A stretch of 64,000 nt of DNA from Lachnospiraceae bacterium P6B14 (GTDB lineage Bacteria; Bacillota; Clostridia; Lachnospirales; Lachnospiraceae), in the NCBI GenBank assembly GCA_000687695.1, contig JHWZ01000010.1, positions 1 through 64,000 on the forward strand, read 5' to 3'. Of the stretch, positions 42,932 through 51,740 are shown piece after piece. The notes beneath the pieces were generated by a model that searched no databases, was not told where the DNA came from, and saw only the letters and a program-made list of their open reading frames with translations. The translations under genes were made by a program, and so were the position numbers. Within the stretch, counting starts at the first letter, position 1. Each line of letters starts with the position of its first letter.

Positions 42932-44375
42932 AAGAAGACGACGCATTCATATTTTCGGAAAGACCACACTGATCAAAAAGCTTCTCGCTTTTTACCTGGT
43001 CATCGTTGTGGTGTCCTTTTATTTTATGCTCGCGGTCGGACGAAGCTACATATACGATCAGGTTTTGGAGGAGACAACTACCTCACTTGCCGGCGCGGCA
43101 GACCGATTGGTACGCTCCGGCATAACCGGCGAGGACTTCACCGCCAAGTCTCTGAAAAAGCTCACGCCGTCATTTGATGTCGCCGCCAAGGCAGCAAACT
43201 GCCAGATCCTTATCATCGAAGACAACGGTGATATCATCATAGACACGGAGCAAAAGACCAAAGCCCCCTACTACAACGTTCTCGATCATGGGCAGGCTTC
43301 TTTTCTGCATGAAAACGCCACCTATGATTACACGATCGGGGGATATCTGAGCACCCCATGTCTTTGCGTCTCCGTTCCCCTTTACAGCAGTGATAACTTC
43401 CATGGATTTCTCGTGTTCGCGCACAGCAACTCGTTCATCACGAACCGTGCGGACTACTACTATAACATCCTGTTGAACGTGTACTACATCGTGATCGGGC
43501 TTTTGTTACTGACCTATATCGGTCTGTATTTCTTCTGTTTCATTCCGTTAAAAAAATTGCGCGCAGGCAGCAAAGACTTCGCGATAGGCCGTGACAATCC
43601 GCCCATCATCATCCACTCAAACGACGAGTACGGCGAGATGGCGGAAACCCTCAACGTCCTCGGCGAAGAGCTGTCGAAGTTCGACGAGTATCAGAGAAAG
43701 TTCCTCTCCGGTATCTCCCACGACTTCCGTTCTCCTCTTACCTCCATCCACGGATACCTCCAGGCATTCCGCGAGGGCCTGATTCCGCCCGAGGAGGCCG
43801 AGCGTTACTATGATATCCTGCTCGCCGAGACAGACCGTCTGACAAAGCTGACAAACCAGATCATAGAGCTAAACTCCTATGACAGGAACAATATACTCCT
43901 GAACGTGACTCCTTTCGATATCCACGAGACCATCCGAAAGGTAACTGATGCGCTAAACGGTCGAGCGGTGAGTCACAACATCAACTACATCACGGAGCTC
44001 GCCGGCGACGGTCCGCTCATCGTCTGCGGTGATTCCGAAAAAATCCACCAGGTTCTCTTTAACCTCGTGGAAAACGCGCTCAAGTTCAGCCCCGATAACT
44101 CCTACATCACGATCAGAACCTCCGTGAAAAAGGGCAAGGCCTTCATCTCCGTAAGAGATACGGGAATAGGAATACCCAAGGATGACATCAACAGTATATG
44201 GGATCGTTTCTACAAATCAGACCACTCCCGAGGAAAGGATAAGACAGGAACAGGCCTGGGCCTTTCGATCTGTAAGGAGATCATGACCGCACACAAGGAA
44301 ATGATAGACGTGATAAGCACCGAGGGTGTGGGATCGACCTTTACATTCAGACTGCCTCTCGATAAAGAAAAATGA
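42921..44375 (+). CDS. Membrane sensor histidine kinase
   Basis: A 484-aa kinase. Two membrane helices (about 18-42 and 187-210) flank an extracellular sensor region of about 140 residues. A HAMP-like linker, a dimerisation box with the phospho-acceptor His (SGISHDFRSPLTSIHGYLQA) and an ATPase domain with the N box (HQVLFNLVENALKF), G1 (RDTGIGIP), F and G2 (GTGLGLSICKE) follow. All motifs are intact. It overlaps the response regulator gene, its obvious partner. The stimulus is unknown. Confidence 0.95.
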   Translation: MSNKRRRRIHIFGKTTLIKKLLAFYLVIVVVSFYFMLAVGRSYIYDQVLEETTTSLAGAADRLVRSGITGEDFTAKSLKKLTPSFDVAAKAANCQILIIEDNGDIIIDTEQKTKAPYYNVLDHGQASFLHENATYDYTIGGYLSTPCLCVSVPLYSSDNFHGFLVFAHSNSFITNRADYYYNILLNVYYIVIGLLLLTYIGLYFFCFIPLKKLRAGSKDFAIGRDNPPIIIHSNDEYGEMAETLNVLGEELSKFDEYQRKFLSGISHDFRSPLTSIHGYLQAFREGLIPPEEAERYYDILLAETDRLTKLTNQIIELNSYDRNNILLNVTPFDIHETIRKVTDALNGRAVSHNINYITELAGDGPLIVCGDSEKIHQVLFNLVENALKFSPDNSYITIRTSVKKGKAFISVRDTGIGIPKDDINSIWDRFYKSDHSRGKDKTGTGLGLSICKEIMTAHKEMIDVISTEGVGSTFTFRLPLDKEK

Positions 44376-44395
44376 CCGCACACGCGGTCATTTTT
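44371..44395. terminator. Bidirectional terminator between the kinase gene and trmL
   Basis: Stem TGACCGC / GCGGTCA (44373-44379 and 44384-44390) with a 4-nt loop and T run (44391-44395), A-rich on the other side. The TGA stop of the kinase forms part of the stem. Confidence 0.85.
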
Positions 44396-44405
44396 ACTGC
44401 ATTTT

Positions 44406-44921
44406 TTAGTTTTTTTTCCACTTCAGTCTGTGGAGATCTCCCTTTGTATTTAAGTCCGTGAACCCCCTTTGACGCATAACCTCGTAAGCGATCACCGCCA
44501 CCGAATTACTCAGATTCAATGATCTGATATCGCCGTACATGGGAATCCTTATCGCCGTATCCTCATGCTCGACGAGTATTTCCTCCGGGATTCCGGCGCT
44601 TTCCTTTCCAAACATCACATAGCATTCATCCTCATAGGTCACGTCGCTGTAGATATGACGTGCCTTGGTCGTAGCCATGTAAATACGCGGTTCGGTGCCT
44701 TTTTTCTCAAAATTTTGGTACAAAAAATCGGGATAGCTGTCATATACCGTAACATCCAGCTTACCCCAATAATCTAATCCCGCACGTCTGACCCATTTGT
44801 CGGATACCTGAAAACCCATGGGCTCGATGAGATGGAGTCTCGCTCCTATCGCTACGCACGTGCGTCCTATATTGCCGGTATTCTGAGGAATCTCCGGCTC
44901 GTGAAGTACTATGTTTAACAC
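44406..44921 (-). CDS. trmL: tRNA (cytidine/uridine-34 2'-O)-methyltransferase
   Basis: SPOUT-class methyltransferase that methylates the ribose of the wobble base in tRNA-Leu. The 171-aa length is typical. Seen are the N-terminal LHEPEIPQNTGNIGRTCVAI, the SAM-binding knot segments YVMFGKESAGIPEEI and IRIPMYGDIRSLNLSNSVAV. The start is a GTG 1 nt after the cheX stop, so it is translationally linked to that gene. Confidence 0.95.
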   Translation of the reverse strand: MLNIVLHEPEIPQNTGNIGRTCVAIGARLHLIEPMGFQVSDKWVRRAGLDYWGKLDVTVYDSYPDFLYQNFEKKGTEPRIYMATTKARHIYSDVTYEDECYVMFGKESAGIPEEILVEHEDTAIRIPMYGDIRSLNLSNSVAVIAYEVMRQRGFTDLNTKGDLHRLKWKKN

Positions 44922-44922
44922 A

Positions 44923-45393
44923 TCAGCTCTCCTGCTTCAATGCAAGGAAGAGATCAATACCGCCACCATCAAATACCATCGGCACACAAAGTGACTTAGT
45001 ATAGCTGGAGGTGAAGCTCACCTCTCCGTGTGAAAGCGTCGGCGGAGTGATATCGATACCAATACCTGATGAAGAGAACACGGTAGACGCGTTACCCATG
45101 ATCATGTTTCCAAGCTCCGAAAGAGCCGATGAAGCAAAATCATCGATAGCCTTGATCTCGGTCATACACATCTTTGACGCGATGGCGCATGCATTTTTCT
45201 CGGACATGGCAATGAGCACCTGTCCACGCATCTCACCAGTCACGCCGACGATGATAACCCAATCATCCGCGCTGAAAGAAGCCTCTTTAAGAACAGGCTT
45301 CTGGATGGCAACTTCAACAAAGCACACATCCTGCAATATTTTCTTAGCTGTCATTAGAAACGGATTTATATGTTCCGCGTTCAGTGTTGCCAT
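44923..45393 (-). CDS. cheX: CheX-family chemotaxis protein (CheY-P phosphatase)
   Basis: A 156-aa CheX/CheC-like protein. The catalytic Glu and Asn of this family are seen in LSELGNMIMGNAST. CheX dephosphorylates CheY-P and so resets chemotactic signalling. It has its own promoter and is followed by trmL. With the chemotaxis receptor at 50152 it indicates a motile organism, although no flagellar genes lie in the window. Confidence 0.88.
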   Translation of the reverse strand: MATLNAEHINPFLMTAKKILQDVCFVEVAIQKPVLKEASFSADDWVIIVGVTGEMRGQVLIAMSEKNACAIASKMCMTEIKAIDDFASSALSELGNMIMGNASTVFSSSGIGIDITPPTLSHGEVSFTSSYTKSLCVPMVFDGGGIDLFLALKQES

Positions 45394-45432
45394 ATCGCCG
45401 TCCTCCTACTAGATTTGTTTCGACACTTTTTC

Positions 45433-45461
45433 AGTATAACACAAATTTTGCTATCTGTCTA
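45433..45461 (-). promoter_or_regulatory. Promoter of cheX
   Basis: Minus strand TAGACA (45461-45456), a 17-nt spacer and TATACT (45438-45433), with the -35 inside the end of the aminotransferase gene; 40 nt before the cheX start. Confidence 0.7.
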
Positions 45462-46602
45462 CAAAATCTTTTATCTTCTCCAAAGCGACCTTCAGATTCT
45501 CTATGGAATACGCGTAGGAAATACGCAAAAATCCCTCTCCGCACTCTCCGAAAGCATTGCCCGGAACCACCGCAACTCTCTGTTCTTCGAGAAGTTTTGT
45601 GGCGAACTCCTCTGAAGTCATCCCCGTTTTTTTGATACTCGGGAATACATAAAAAGCTCCCCTCGGTTCGAAGCATGTAAGCCCCATCTCATTCAGCTCA
45701 TGCACGAGGAAGCGTCTCCTCTCATCGTAGCTGTCACGCATCTGCTCGACATCCGAATCGCCGTTTTTCATGGCCTCGATCGCCGCGTACTGACTTGTTG
45801 TCGGCGCACACATGATCACATACTGATGAACCTTTACCATCTGTTTAAGGATATTTTCCGGCGCAGCAGCGTAACCGAGACGCCATCCTGTCATCGCGAA
45901 CGCCTTTGAAAAACCGTTTATCACGACCGTACGCTCCTTCATATCGGGAAGACTCGCGATAGACACGTGCTTCTCTCCGTATGTCAGCTCAGCATATATC
46001 TCATCGGACAGCACAAAAATATCATGCTCCTTGACTATATCCGCTATGATCTGCAGCTCCGGCCCGCCCATGACCGCACCTGTAGGATTGTTCGGGAACG
46101 GAAGAACCAAAAGCTTTGTCTTTTCCGTGATCACGGACTCGAGCTTCTCACGGGTCAGCTTAAACTGATCGTCAGAAGACAGCGGAAGTCTCACCGGAGT
46201 TCCTCCTGCGAGCACCACGCACGGATAATATGATACGTAGCATGGCTCCGGAATGATCACCTCATCACCGGGATCGAGCATCACTCGACAGGTAAGGTCT
46301 ATCGCCTCGCTTCCTCCGACCGTGACGAAAATCTCATTTGCGGAGTAATCGAGCTCAAACCTTCTCTTTAAATATCTTCCTATCTCCTCACGAAGCTCCA
46401 AAAGACCGGAGTTTGACGTATAGAAAGTGCGCCCCTTCTCAAGAGCATATATACCTTCCTCGCGGATATGCCACGGCGTGTCAAAATCGGGCTCGCCCAC
46501 ACCCAGAGAGATAACATCCTCCATCGTGCTTGCCAAATCGAAAAATCTCCTGATTCCCGACGGTGCCAGCGAGGTCACGGTTTTTGATAACGGATCTCTC
46601 AT
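45451..46602 (-). CDS. Pyridoxal-phosphate aminotransferase, class I/II (AspC/PatA-like)
   Basis: A 383-aa fold-type I aminotransferase. The PLP-binding Lys is in VINGFSKAFAMTGWRLGYAA. Further motifs are LGVGEPDFDTPWHIREEG at the N-terminus, LPFPNNPTGAVMGGPEL (Asn) and FVLSDEIYAELTYG (Asp/Tyr), with the C-terminal Arg in EGFLRISYAYS. It is likely an aromatic or aspartate aminotransferase; the exact substrate is not decidable. Its start overlaps the stop of the Lrp-type regulator by 4 nt, the common regulator-enzyme pair. Confidence 0.94.
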   Translation of the reverse strand: MRDPLSKTVTSLAPSGIRRFFDLASTMEDVISLGVGEPDFDTPWHIREEGIYALEKGRTFYTSNSGLLELREEIGRYLKRRFELDYSANEIFVTVGGSEAIDLTCRVMLDPGDEVIIPEPCYVSYYPCVVLAGGTPVRLPLSSDDQFKLTREKLESVITEKTKLLVLPFPNNPTGAVMGGPELQIIADIVKEHDIFVLSDEIYAELTYGEKHVSIASLPDMKERTVVINGFSKAFAMTGWRLGYAAAPENILKQMVKVHQYVIMCAPTTSQYAAIEAMKNGDSDVEQMRDSYDERRRFLVHELNEMGLTCFEPRGAFYVFPSIKKTGMTSEEFATKLLEEQRVAVVPGNAFGECGEGFLRISYAYSIENLKVALEKIKDFVDR

Positions 46603-47084
46603 GGTGTGATCAACTGCCTTTCATCGGTATCTTTGATTTTTTCAAGCGGGATACCGTGTTCTTTGTATTTTTTCAAAACGAAATAGGTCGCACAGCTGAC
46701 CACGCTCTCCATCGGCGCCAGCTTCTGTGTAACGAATCTTGCAACCTCCTTCATGCTGCTTCCATCGATAATAACGGTAAAGTCAAAATTACCGCTCATC
46801 AGATAAACATCCTTAACCTCGTCAAACTGGTATATCCTGGATGCGATCTTGTCAAAACCTCTTCCCCTCTCGGGCGCGGTCTTTACCTCGATCACGGCAG
46901 TCACACGTTCATCACCTGTTTTGTCCCAGTTGATGAGAGTCGGATATCCGCAGATGATGCCCTGCTCCTCCATCTCCGTGATCATATTCCTGATTTCCTC
47001 AGGTGAAGAATCAAGCATCGCCGCCAGATCCTTTGATGACAGACGGGCATTCTTCGCCAGATTTTTTAAAATCTTATCTTTCAT
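46599..47084 (-). CDS. Lrp/AsnC family transcriptional regulator
   Basis: A 161-aa protein: N-terminal helix-turn-helix (KNARLSSKDLAAMLDSSPEE) and a C-terminal RAM domain (GRGFDKIASRIYQFDEVKDV, LMSGNFDFTVIIDGSSMKEV) that binds amino acids. It probably regulates itself and the co-transcribed aminotransferase gene, with which it overlaps by 4 nt. Confidence 0.94.
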   Translation of the reverse strand: MKDKILKNLAKNARLSSKDLAAMLDSSPEEIRNMITEMEEQGIICGYPTLINWDKTGDERVTAVIEVKTAPERGRGFDKIASRIYQFDEVKDVYLMSGNFDFTVIIDGSSMKEVARFVTQKLAPMESVVSCATYFVLKKYKEHGIPLEKIKDTDERQLITP

Positions 47085-47104
47085 TTACCGTCTCCTCCTA
47101 TTAT

Positions 47105-47662
47105 TCAAGCCTTGGTATCAAGTACTTTTTCAAGCTCATCGGGATGTCTCGGTTCCAAATATCTCCGGGAATCCCCGTTTTTTACGACTCTGTCGGCATC
47201 CCCTGTGACATAGCCTATAACCGCTGCATTGACCCCTTCTTCCGTAAGCCTGTCCACGATACGGCTGCCGCAATCCGTTCCGATCAGGACAGCTCCTTTA
47301 GATCTGAGCAAATACGGGTTTATATCAAAAATCTCACAGACCTCGATACTTTCCTGTCGGATCAGTATCCTTTTTAAGTCCACCTCAAATCCTACGTTTG
47401 AAGCAGCTCCCATATCCCACAGGGCTCCGAATACTCCGCCCTCTGACATCTCCATCATGGCGGAGACGCCTTCAAGCTCACAGATTCCCGCTATGATCCC
47501 GGTATCTGATGACGCGGCCAACTCCGTGATATTTTTTAAAATGCGTTCGGGTAGTACTCGCTTCAGGTGATCCGTTTTTTCTTTTACAAGGACAGCGCTC
47601 CCATCGAGGCCTGCCCATCCTGCCATCACCAGCTCGTCACCCGGTTTCAGACTGCCTGTCAA
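47105..47662 (-). CDS. AIR synthase-related C-terminal domain protein
   Basis: A 185-aa protein consisting essentially of the AIRS C-terminal ATP-binding-type domain, with SEGGVFGALWDMGAASNVGF and IEVCEIFDINPYLLRSKGAV, as in HypE and related hydrogenase-maturation or thiamine-monophosphate kinase proteins. The usual N-terminal AIRS domain is missing, so a HypE-like activity is unlikely on its own. It lies 3 nt after the VanW gene and 20 nt before the Lrp gene, in a long leftward operon. Function unknown. Confidence 0.8.
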   Translation of the reverse strand: MTGSLKPGDELVMAGWAGLDGSAVLVKEKTDHLKRVLPERILKNITELAASSDTGIIAGICELEGVSAMMEMSEGGVFGALWDMGAASNVGFEVDLKRILIRQESIEVCEIFDINPYLLRSKGAVLIGTDCGSRIVDRLTEEGVNAAVIGYVTGDADRVVKNGDSRRYLEPRHPDELEKVLDTKA

Positions 47663-47665
47663 AGC

Positions 47666-49105
47666 TTATTCCTCCTCGTCTTCCTCCGGCGGATCTACAT
47701 CCTCCGCAGGAGCCTTTGACGGCTTCGGGGTAGCTACGGGCTTTCCGCTTCCCCTGGTCACATATCTCGGAACTGCCTTATATGAACTCGAGTTGATCTG
47801 CTTTTTGGTCGTCTTTCCGTTTTCGGTAACAATCTTCCACAGCACTGCCTCATAACCGATATGCGCGCTCTGTGTAACATGCTCATATGTCGGCGGCTGA
47901 TTCGGATCGAGGGTAACCTTGTCCTCGCCCGGCTCAATTGTCTTCAGAACCTCAGACACAAACTCGATCTTGCGATCGGCAGGTCTGGTCTCGGCTCCGA
48001 TAACGGTAAACCATATGGTACCACCACCTGCTCCGCCTCGGATCAGGATAGGCACATCTGAATTGTTTCTGAACTTAAAATCCTTGTAGTCTCCGGCTAT
48101 AGCTGCATCCATCGACGGCTTCACATAGGAAACCACCATCGAATGCGGTGATCTCTCAACCACCTCGAGCTCCGCACGAAGAACCGCGTTATAAAGCGTC
48201 GTTGAAACCTGGCAAACACCTCCGCCTATGGAATCCACGACCTCGCCCTTGTTGTAGGACGGCGCGGGCAAATATCCGTTTTCCTCGGTAAGAGGAGAAA
48301 TAGTGTCATGCACGGAGAACGTTTCACCCGGCAAAACCACACTGCCGTTTATGAGTCTCGCGGCATTCGCAAGGTTCTTTGATCTGGTGACATTACCCTG
48401 GCTATAGGTCGTAGAAAACGCTCCGATCTTATCCTTGCAACGTCTGGCCGTCTCCTCGGAAACCTTTGGCTCCTTTACGGTAGTGACCGCAACTGCGTTT
48501 ATGTCTCCCTCGGCAGTAGCCTCTATCTGCTTTTTTATCTCCTCCACGGTAGCATCAACATCGACCGAGAGCCCCTGTCTGGACTTGGTATACTTGATCT
48601 CACCGTCTACGAGCTTAACCGTGGCATCCTTTGGCTTTTTCGCCTTTTTACCGCATTTTTTCTTGACAAACTTTGAAAGCTTTGCCTCGGAATATGTAAA
48701 GGTCAGGTCGTATTCCTGATGCTCAGCCTCAACCCGCTTCATCTCAGCATAGTTAACAAAAATATTCTCACCCTTGCCGAGTTTCATCGCCTGATCGATA
48801 ACATCGTTTTCCTCTACGCGATAATCGAAATCCTTCAGGTTTGTCTCGACAATATTTCCGCTCACATCCACATGGATCGGTCGATCGCTCTTCGTGGCCT
48901 CATATCCGTCGATGAGAGCCTGTACCTCCTCGGCAGTCTTTCCGCCTACATCCATGCCCGCGACATATACTCCCTGTATGATACGATTCGGGTCAGGTTT
49001 GTTCTGCATATAAAAAACCAACACATAGGATATGATCAGCATGATCATGATCAGTATCACCAAAAATGCCGGTAAATAATGCGGTCTTTCCTTTCTTCTC
49101 ATCAA
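47666..49105 (-). CDS. VanW-family membrane-anchored cell-wall protein (YoaR-like)
   Basis: A 479-aa protein. N-terminal membrane anchor (about 10-33), YoaR-like putative peptidoglycan-binding domain (about 45-215), then a VanW domain with LPGETFSVHDTISPLTEENG and SIGGGVCQVSTTLYNAVLRA, and a C-terminal G5-like region ending in an acidic Pro-rich tail. VanW proteins are widespread in Firmicutes; their biochemical role is not settled. Its promoter is at 49160-49188. Confidence 0.9.
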   Translation of the reverse strand: MMRRKERPHYLPAFLVILIMIMLIISYVLVFYMQNKPDPNRIIQGVYVAGMDVGGKTAEEVQALIDGYEATKSDRPIHVDVSGNIVETNLKDFDYRVEENDVIDQAMKLGKGENIFVNYAEMKRVEAEHQEYDLTFTYSEAKLSKFVKKKCGKKAKKPKDATVKLVDGEIKYTKSRQGLSVDVDATVEEIKKQIEATAEGDINAVAVTTVKEPKVSEETARRCKDKIGAFSTTYSQGNVTRSKNLANAARLINGSVVLPGETFSVHDTISPLTEENGYLPAPSYNKGEVVDSIGGGVCQVSTTLYNAVLRAELEVVERSPHSMVVSYVKPSMDAAIAGDYKDFKFRNNSDVPILIRGGAGGGTIWFTVIGAETRPADRKIEFVSEVLKTIEPGEDKVTLDPNQPPTYEHVTQSAHIGYEAVLWKIVTENGKTTKKQINSSSYKAVPRYVTRGSGKPVATPKPSKAPAEDVDPPEEDEEE

Positions 49106-49159
49106 TCCACCTCTTTATGGGCTTGCCATTTTCCTTAAAGTATATTACAATAATACCAT

Positions 49160-49188
49160 AGTATAGCACATATCGATTTAAAAAACAA
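49160..49188 (-). promoter_or_regulatory. Promoter of the VanW operon
   Basis: Minus strand TTGTTT (49188-49183), a 17-nt spacer and TATACT (49165-49160), about 55 nt before the VanW start. Confidence 0.65.
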
Positions 49189-49199
49189 CATATAAATAA

Positions 49200-49224
49200 G
49201 AAAAGCGGGAGAATGCTCCCCCGC
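49200..49224 (-). terminator. Probable terminator of the 33-aa gene
   Basis: Minus-strand hairpin GCGGGGGAG / CTCCCGC (49224-49205), with one bulged base, followed by TTTTCTT. It directly follows the stop of the small gene. Confidence 0.6.
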
Positions 49225-49230
49225 ATTTGA

Positions 49231-49332
49231 TCACTGCGCAGTTATGGTTGCGACCAAGCCCAAAACCATGGCCAGGATAACCGCAGCACAGATGATGGCT
49301 GCGATCCAGCGCTGTTTTTTTCGATTTAGCAT
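49231..49332 (-). CDS. Small single-pass membrane protein (33 aa)
   Basis: A short frame from ATG at 49332 to TGA at 49231, starting MLNRKKQRWIAAIICAAVIL and ending in a Val/Leu/Ala helix: a basic N-terminus and one membrane helix. AAAGGGGG lies 6 nt before the ATG, and a hairpin terminator follows the stop, so it looks like a real independent gene. I recognise the style from Clostridia genomes but cannot name the family. Confidence 0.65.
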   Translation of the reverse strand: MLNRKKQRWIAAIICAAVILAMVLGLVATITAQ

Positions 49333-49394
49333 GGGAACCCCCTTTCATATCGGCTTCCCTGCGGGGAGCCCACTCCTGATCGGAGCTGTAAATT

Positions 49395-50024
49395 ATGATC
49401 ATTCCTGTATTTATAATCATTTTTGTCATCTTCATCGCATGGACGCAGTATGAGATGAAAAAATCCTCAAAAGAAGCCCGCAAGGCCAACGAAGCCTTTT
49501 GGGCCCGCGAAGAGCAGGCAAACTTCGCGCCGAAACAGGATATCTCGGATCTGCCTCTGTTGCGTTTCGAGGAATCCGTTATCCCGATGCCGCCCGAAGG
49601 TGCTTTCACCGATGAGGACGACATTTCCACGTATATAAAGGAGCTAAAAGCTCTCATTCGCGAGCCGATGATCGACCTGAGCGAATACACGAACACCGAC
49701 CTCAAGCTCGCATATGGTGTTGCCAATTTCACCACTCTTTCGGGCTACGATGATAACTACAACAGCTTTTTGCTGTTACTCACAAACCTCGCTCGCGGTT
49801 ACGAACGTCGCGAGATGAATGAGCTGGCCGCTAATACCTACCGTTCCGCACTTTCATGCGGCTCACTGAAGCTTACCGACTATACCGGGCTGGCAAAGGT
49901 CTATATAGCCATGGATGAACCCGGAAAGGTATCTGAGCTTATCGAGGAGGTCGAAACATCCGAAAACCCTCACTCAGGCGGCATCGTAGAGGCTTTAAAA
50001 CGCGAACTGGCGAAGTATCAATAA
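49395..50024 (+). CDS. Membrane-anchored protein with TPR-like region, function unknown
   Basis: A 209-aa protein: N-terminal membrane helix (about 1-18, [20 protein letters not shown]), a charged stretch, and a helical C-terminal half (about 105-205) with alternating helix pairs ([34 protein letters not shown]-like) resembling tetratricopeptide repeats. GGAG lies 9 nt before the ATG. It is transcribed divergently from the 33-aa membrane protein gene. No family recognised. Confidence 0.75.
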   Translation: MIIPVFIIIFVIFIAWTQYEMKKSSKEARKANEAFWAREEQANFAPKQDISDLPLLRFEESVIPMPPEGAFTDEDDISTYIKELKALIREPMIDLSEYTNTDLKLAYGVANFTTLSGYDDNYNSFLLLLTNLARGYERREMNELAANTYRSALSCGSLKLTDYTGLAKVYIAMDEPGKVSELIEEVETSENPHSGGIVEALKRELAKYQ

Positions 50025-50085
50025 TTCACGGATATTTTACTTTACTTCACTGACTCTGTCAAGAAAATATCTGTCATTTCTGCTA

Positions 50086-50114
50086 TTTACATATGAATAT
50101 CTATCTGATATAAT
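50086..50114 (+). promoter_or_regulatory. Promoter of the chemotaxis receptor gene
   Basis: TTTACA (50086-50091), a 17-nt spacer and TATAAT (50109-50114). The longer reading frame beginning at 50113 starts inside the -10, so the downstream ATG at 50152 is the true start. This is not a flagellar sigma-28 type promoter. Confidence 0.8.
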
Positions 50115-50151
50115 GAATATGATTATTCTTGCTTACAAGGAGGAACACCAT

Positions 50152-51660
50152 ATGGAATCGTACAACGAAGCCGAAGCAAAAAAACTGGCAGCGATGAGTG
50201 AGTTCGCTCTTGCGAATAAGACCGTAGCTCAGCTACTCACCATCATATGCTCGATCATTTCCGTAGCCTACATAGCCGAAGTTGCCAAAGGGAGCAGAAC
50301 ACTTCTTTACGTAGCTATTACGGTCATACTCGCCATGGCACCTGTTGTGGCTTCATGGATTCTCTATAGTGCGAATCATGCAACGCCGATCCTCAAATAT
50401 GTTGCGGTGATCGGATATAACATCATGTACTGCTATGTTCTTTTCACGGCAGCCAATGATCTTGTTTTCACGTATGCTATCCCGATGATGATCGCATATA
50501 CGCTCTATGGCGATAAGCTTCTGACCATAATAAACGGCGTTATCGTGGTGGTTGCGAATATCATTTCGATCATTATACCGTTTATGCAGGGTGAGGTTTC
50601 AAAGGAAAAGGTAGTTGTTTTTGAGATCCAGGGTCTGCTCATGATCGTTATGAGCATCTACTTCGTCTGGACATCATCACGAGATATGCTGTTCCAGCGC
50701 ATACGTACTGCCAGACTTTCTCTCGAGCAGCACCACACGAGTGAGCTTCTCGATGATGTGCTCACAGTATCCGGGAGAATGACTGATTCCGTCAAAAATA
50801 TCACCGAGGAAATGCACACTCTGCAGGGCTCGGTACAGGATACACTTTCATCCATGGATCAGGTTAGCTCAGGCGCAAACGAGTCCGCTGATGCGGTTCA
50901 GAATCAGCTTGCAAAAACCGAAGAGATTCAGAAACATGTAGCGAGTGTCCGCGAGGCAGCAGATACCATCAGCGAGGATGTGGACGCTACAGCCGGTGAG
51001 GTTGAACAGGGCCGAATCTCCATCCATCGCATGGGCGATCTTACCGAAGAGGTTCACCGCTCAGGAAGAGATGTTCAGGCCGCTCTTTCAACCTTCCAGG
51101 AAAGCGCATCAAAGATGAATACCATCACGGAGCTCATCAACAGTGTAGCTTCTCAGACCAGTCTGCTCGCACTTAACGCCTCTATCGAGGCAGCCAGGGC
51201 AGGAGAGGCCGGCAAAGGCTTTGCGGTAGTTGCCTCCGAGATCTCGAACCTCGCAGGACAGACAACATCTGCTACTCAGGACATAAATGAGCTTATCGAG
51301 AGTATCACATCACAGCTTGATACCATCGTAAGCACCATTGATGGACTTTTGGAGGCCGGAGAAGAAGAAAGCAAATGCGCTGAAGAAACCACTGAGAACT
51401 TTGACAGGATCGCCGAAAAGGTTGACGCGATCACAGAACGCGCTACTGAGATGGCCGGCGCAGTCAACCTGCTTTCATCAGCAAACGATGAGATCGTAAA
51501 CAGCATCCAGACCATATCTGCCATTACAGAAGAAGTTAACTCTCATGCAAATGAGACCTACGCAAGCAGCGAGGCAAACCAGCAGATAGTTACACATATC
51601 AATTCACTTGTAAATGAGCTTAACGATGATGCAGAAGCGCTGAAGGCTCACAATCAATAA
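50152..51660 (+). CDS. Methyl-accepting chemotaxis protein with multi-pass membrane sensor
   Basis: About 502 aa. The N-terminal 180 residues contain about six membrane helices and no large extracellular domain, so sensing is within or through the membrane. A cytoplasmic coiled-coil signalling domain follows with the conserved hairpin tip ([20 protein letters not shown], then [15 protein letters not shown]). It controls CheA activity through CheW. AAGGAGGA is 8 nt before the ATG at 50152. Monocistronic, ending at a strong hairpin. Confidence 0.94.
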   Translation: MESYNEAEAKKLAAMSEFALANKTVAQLLTIICSIISVAYIAEVAKGSRTLLYVAITVILAMAPVVASWILYSANHATPILKYVAVIGYNIMYCYVLFTAANDLVFTYAIPMMIAYTLYGDKLLTIINGVIVVVANIISIIIPFMQGEVSKEKVVVFEIQGLLMIVMSIYFVWTSSRDMLFQRIRTARLSLEQHHTSELLDDVLTVSGRMTDSVKNITEEMHTLQGSVQDTLSSMDQVSSGANESADAVQNQLAKTEEIQKHVASVREAADTISEDVDATAGEVEQGRISIHRMGDLTEEVHRSGRDVQAALSTFQESASKMNTITELINSVASQTSLLALNASIEAARAGEAGKGFAVVASEISNLAGQTTSATQDINELIESITSQLDTIVSTIDGLLEAGEEESKCAEETTENFDRIAEKVDAITERATEMAGAVNLLSSANDEIVNSIQTISAITEEVNSHANETYASSEANQQIVTHINSLVNELNDDAEALKAHNQ

Positions 51661-51688
51661 AGACTTTTAACCGTACCAAATCGCATAG

Positions 51689-51722
51689 AAAAACGGCTTC
51701 CGTATTTTCGGAAGCCGTTTTT
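51689..51722. terminator. Bidirectional terminator after the chemotaxis receptor gene
   Basis: Stem CGGCTTCCG / CGGAAGCCG (51694-51702 and 51709-51717), flanked by five A on the left and five T on the right; it serves the converging genes on both sides. Confidence 0.9.
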
Positions 51723-51740
51723 CATTATGATTATTTTTTA

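Noticed and set aside
49178-49735. 185-codon minus-strand open frame opposite the TPR-like membrane protein gene
   Set aside because: It has no ribosome site, has low-complexity composition and overlaps two better-supported genes. It is a mirror frame of the 49395 gene.
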